Assembly (NCBI GenBank): GCA_003833135.1
Contig: QZLH01000371.1
Span: 29,962-93,961, forward strand
Source: Oehlia diaphana
Lineage: Eukaryota > Glomeromycota > Glomeromycetes > Glomerales > Glomeraceae
Reading direction: 5' to 3'
Length of the DNA stretch: 64,000 nucleotides
Position 1 is the first letter of the stretch, and every line of letters starts with the position of its first letter. Shown piece after piece: positions 62,421-64,000 of the stretch. The position numbers and the translations under genes are program-made. The notes under the pieces are model-generated. The model made no database searches and had not been told where the DNA came from. It saw only the letters and a list, made by a program, of their open reading frames with translations.

Positions 62421-64000
62421 AATGGGTTAAATGATATTAAATATATATTATAGAAACGCGATTCTGTTATAATAAAATAACTTGATCGCTAATATTATTA
62501 TAAATTATAAATTAATTTAAAATAAATACATTGTAGGTAAACAGTCATATATATTACTTTTTAGGAATTAAATATATTCACAACTCACAATTAAAGTAAA
62601 ATGCATATACTTACCCATCGTACAATTGTAACGATTGTACTAAAATAGAACGTATATTTCGTATATTTTCAAATATTGTACAATAATCGCACAATTTTTA
62701 TATCCTAAACTTTTATTGCACAAAAGTTGAACGTTTTCTGTATACTTAATTTAAGTTTATTTTCAATTGTACAAAGATCGCACACTTTCAATACACTATA
62801 AAATCGGCATGGCCATTTTTATCCAAAAAATTGCAATAATTGTATGATTTCCGCACGGACTTGAACAAATATTGCACAAAATTGGATGATCTTTTTTGAT
62901 AGGGATGATGTATCTGGTGTAATGAATCTGCCGACCATGATGAATCCTACAAAATTGATCTACTCACAAAGTTAACCTTCGTTTATCAACTATTTTTTGA
63001 ACTGCGAAATAAAATTAAAATTACTGTTTATTTATCCGTTTAAAAATTAAACCTTTATTACAACTTTGTTTATTTGTGCATGCTTGAAAAAATGAATGGA
63101 AAATATGATTAATAATATTGACTATTCCATTGCTATTGACCATGAAATGGTTTTTTATATGAATGAAGATAGTGAAAATAATGATAATAGAAATAGATTG
63201 GCGACACAAATTTTTACTATATACAGTAATCAGGAAATTGGGTGATTTAGAACATCCAAATCTTTATGTCGCACATTCGTTTCAAGTTTATTTTTTTCCG
63301 TTAGCGCGATCAATTACATTGTGAGAAAACTAACTGAAAAAACCTAAGAAAGTTAATAAACTAAAATGAAAGTGAAATAAAGATAAAATCAAATTTTAAA
63401 ACAACTACTAACCTTTTTGACAGGATAAAGAGTATGTGACCCAATCTTTATTCCTTAAAGTTTACAAGACCGTTTCCTACAAATAAAAAAAAATATTAAT
63501 AATGTTCTCTAAACGGAAGTCCACTTCTTATTAATGCTCACAATCCAGCATTCCGTTTCTCAAGTTATCTTTAAAGTTGACTCTAGGGAATATACAAAGA
63601 AATATTAATATTGTTCAGAAGCTTAATATTGTTCCGAAACTGCGATTTCTGTAATGTTATAAAAAACTCACCATGTATTTTGTTTCAAGAAAATTCAAAA
63701 AACCTAAATGTTTTAATTAATAGTAAAAAAGATAAAGAAGATAATTACTGGATCAGAATTAGTATACTTTAATTATTCAACAATACTGACTTTCTGATAT
63801 AAATCCAGAAAAAATGTGAAAATATTTAAAAAAGCACCATTAAAATAATTTTTAGTTCACGATAGGTTCATTTACGAATCTTAAAATTTCACAAGTTGAT
63901 TAAAGAAAAACGAGATATTTTTTAGCAGTTCTAAGAAAAAAATGAGAATAACACACTTACCAATAGTCAACATGATTTTTATTTAAAGGTTAAGGAGAGG
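62421..64000. other. AT-rich right end of the window
   Basis: No gene is recognised. ATTGTAC / GCACAA motifs recur between 62610 and 62885 (ATCGTACAATTGTAACGATTGTAC, ATCGCACAATTTTTAT, TTGCACAAAAGTTG, ATCGCACACTTTC), suggesting a decayed element of inverted and direct repeats. Confidence 0.45.

Noticed and set aside
1..64000. tRNA and rRNA genes
   Set aside because: I looked for GGTTCGAATCC-like T-loops with matching acceptor stems and for long GC-balanced conserved rRNA blocks and found none by eye. A tRNAscan or Rfam search would be decisive.

Overview
The window looks like nuclear DNA of an arbuscular mycorrhizal fungus, most likely Rhizophagus or a close relative. I infer this from very AT-rich DNA with sparse genes, short introns with GT..AG ends and a CTAATAAC branch site, many tyrosine-kinase-like (TKL) protein kinases, several of them with the N-terminal zinc ribbon and NWTSGN helix typical of that genus, Glomeromycota-type expanded families, and a dense population of small inverted-repeat elements. 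There is no bacterial signature (no Shine-Dalgarno sites, operons or CRISPR). I found no rRNA or tRNA gene by eye.

Layout. 1-13.4 kb: AT-rich DNA with repeats, a probable degraded multi-exon gene (1.3-2.4 kb), a TA-flanked MITE (5.28 kb), an F-box/LRR-like relic (5.6-6.5 kb, minus) and two broken relics of a gene resembling Integrator subunit 9 (7.9 and 11.2-12.1 kb). 13.5-14.3 kb: an intact 291-residue orphan gene, followed by an assembly gap (14711-15362). 15.4-31 kb: MITEs, tandem repeats, a frameshifted Glomeromycota family gene (24.2-25.3 kb), a fragment of the 13.5 kb gene family (26.5 kb), an array of mini-exon-like repeats (26.9-27.2 kb) and a 1.5 kb composite element (28.6-30.1 kb).

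31-40 kb is a kinase cluster: a relic (K1, minus), a truncated inverted first exon abutting it head to head (K1', plus), a nearly intact five-exon TKL kinase without an obvious ATG (K2, minus) and an intact five-exon kinase of 322 residues with a degenerate glycine loop (K3, plus). 41-50.3 kb holds a PD-(D/E)XK-like gene split by a solo LTR, an intact 271-residue orphan gene with a TATA box, a second LTR in the opposite orientation with a Helitron-like element nested in it, and kinase relic K4 with a second copy of that Helitron-like element inside a kinase exon.

The most unusual locus is 51.1-55.5 kb. Six truncated kinase N-lobes, each lacking the glycine loop but keeping the beta3 lysine and usually the helix-C glutamate, alternate with zinc ribbons in a roughly 520 bp exon-by-exon tandem array with near-identical 70 nt introns. 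The array ends just before a complete kinase that carries several lesions. Downstream are a 895 bp Tc1/mariner-type non-autonomous element with three internal module copies (55.9-56.8 kb), a CAG/CAA tract with a double zinc-knuckle exon (58.9-59.3 kb), and almost 5 kb of AT-rich DNA without recognisable genes.

The genes do not form a pathway. The window reads as fast-turnover accessory DNA in which kinase genes duplicate, invert and decay while small DNA transposons, Helitron-like elements and LTRs insert into them. Exon coordinates were worked out by eye from splice signals, reading frame and comparison between copies; no alignment program or database was used.
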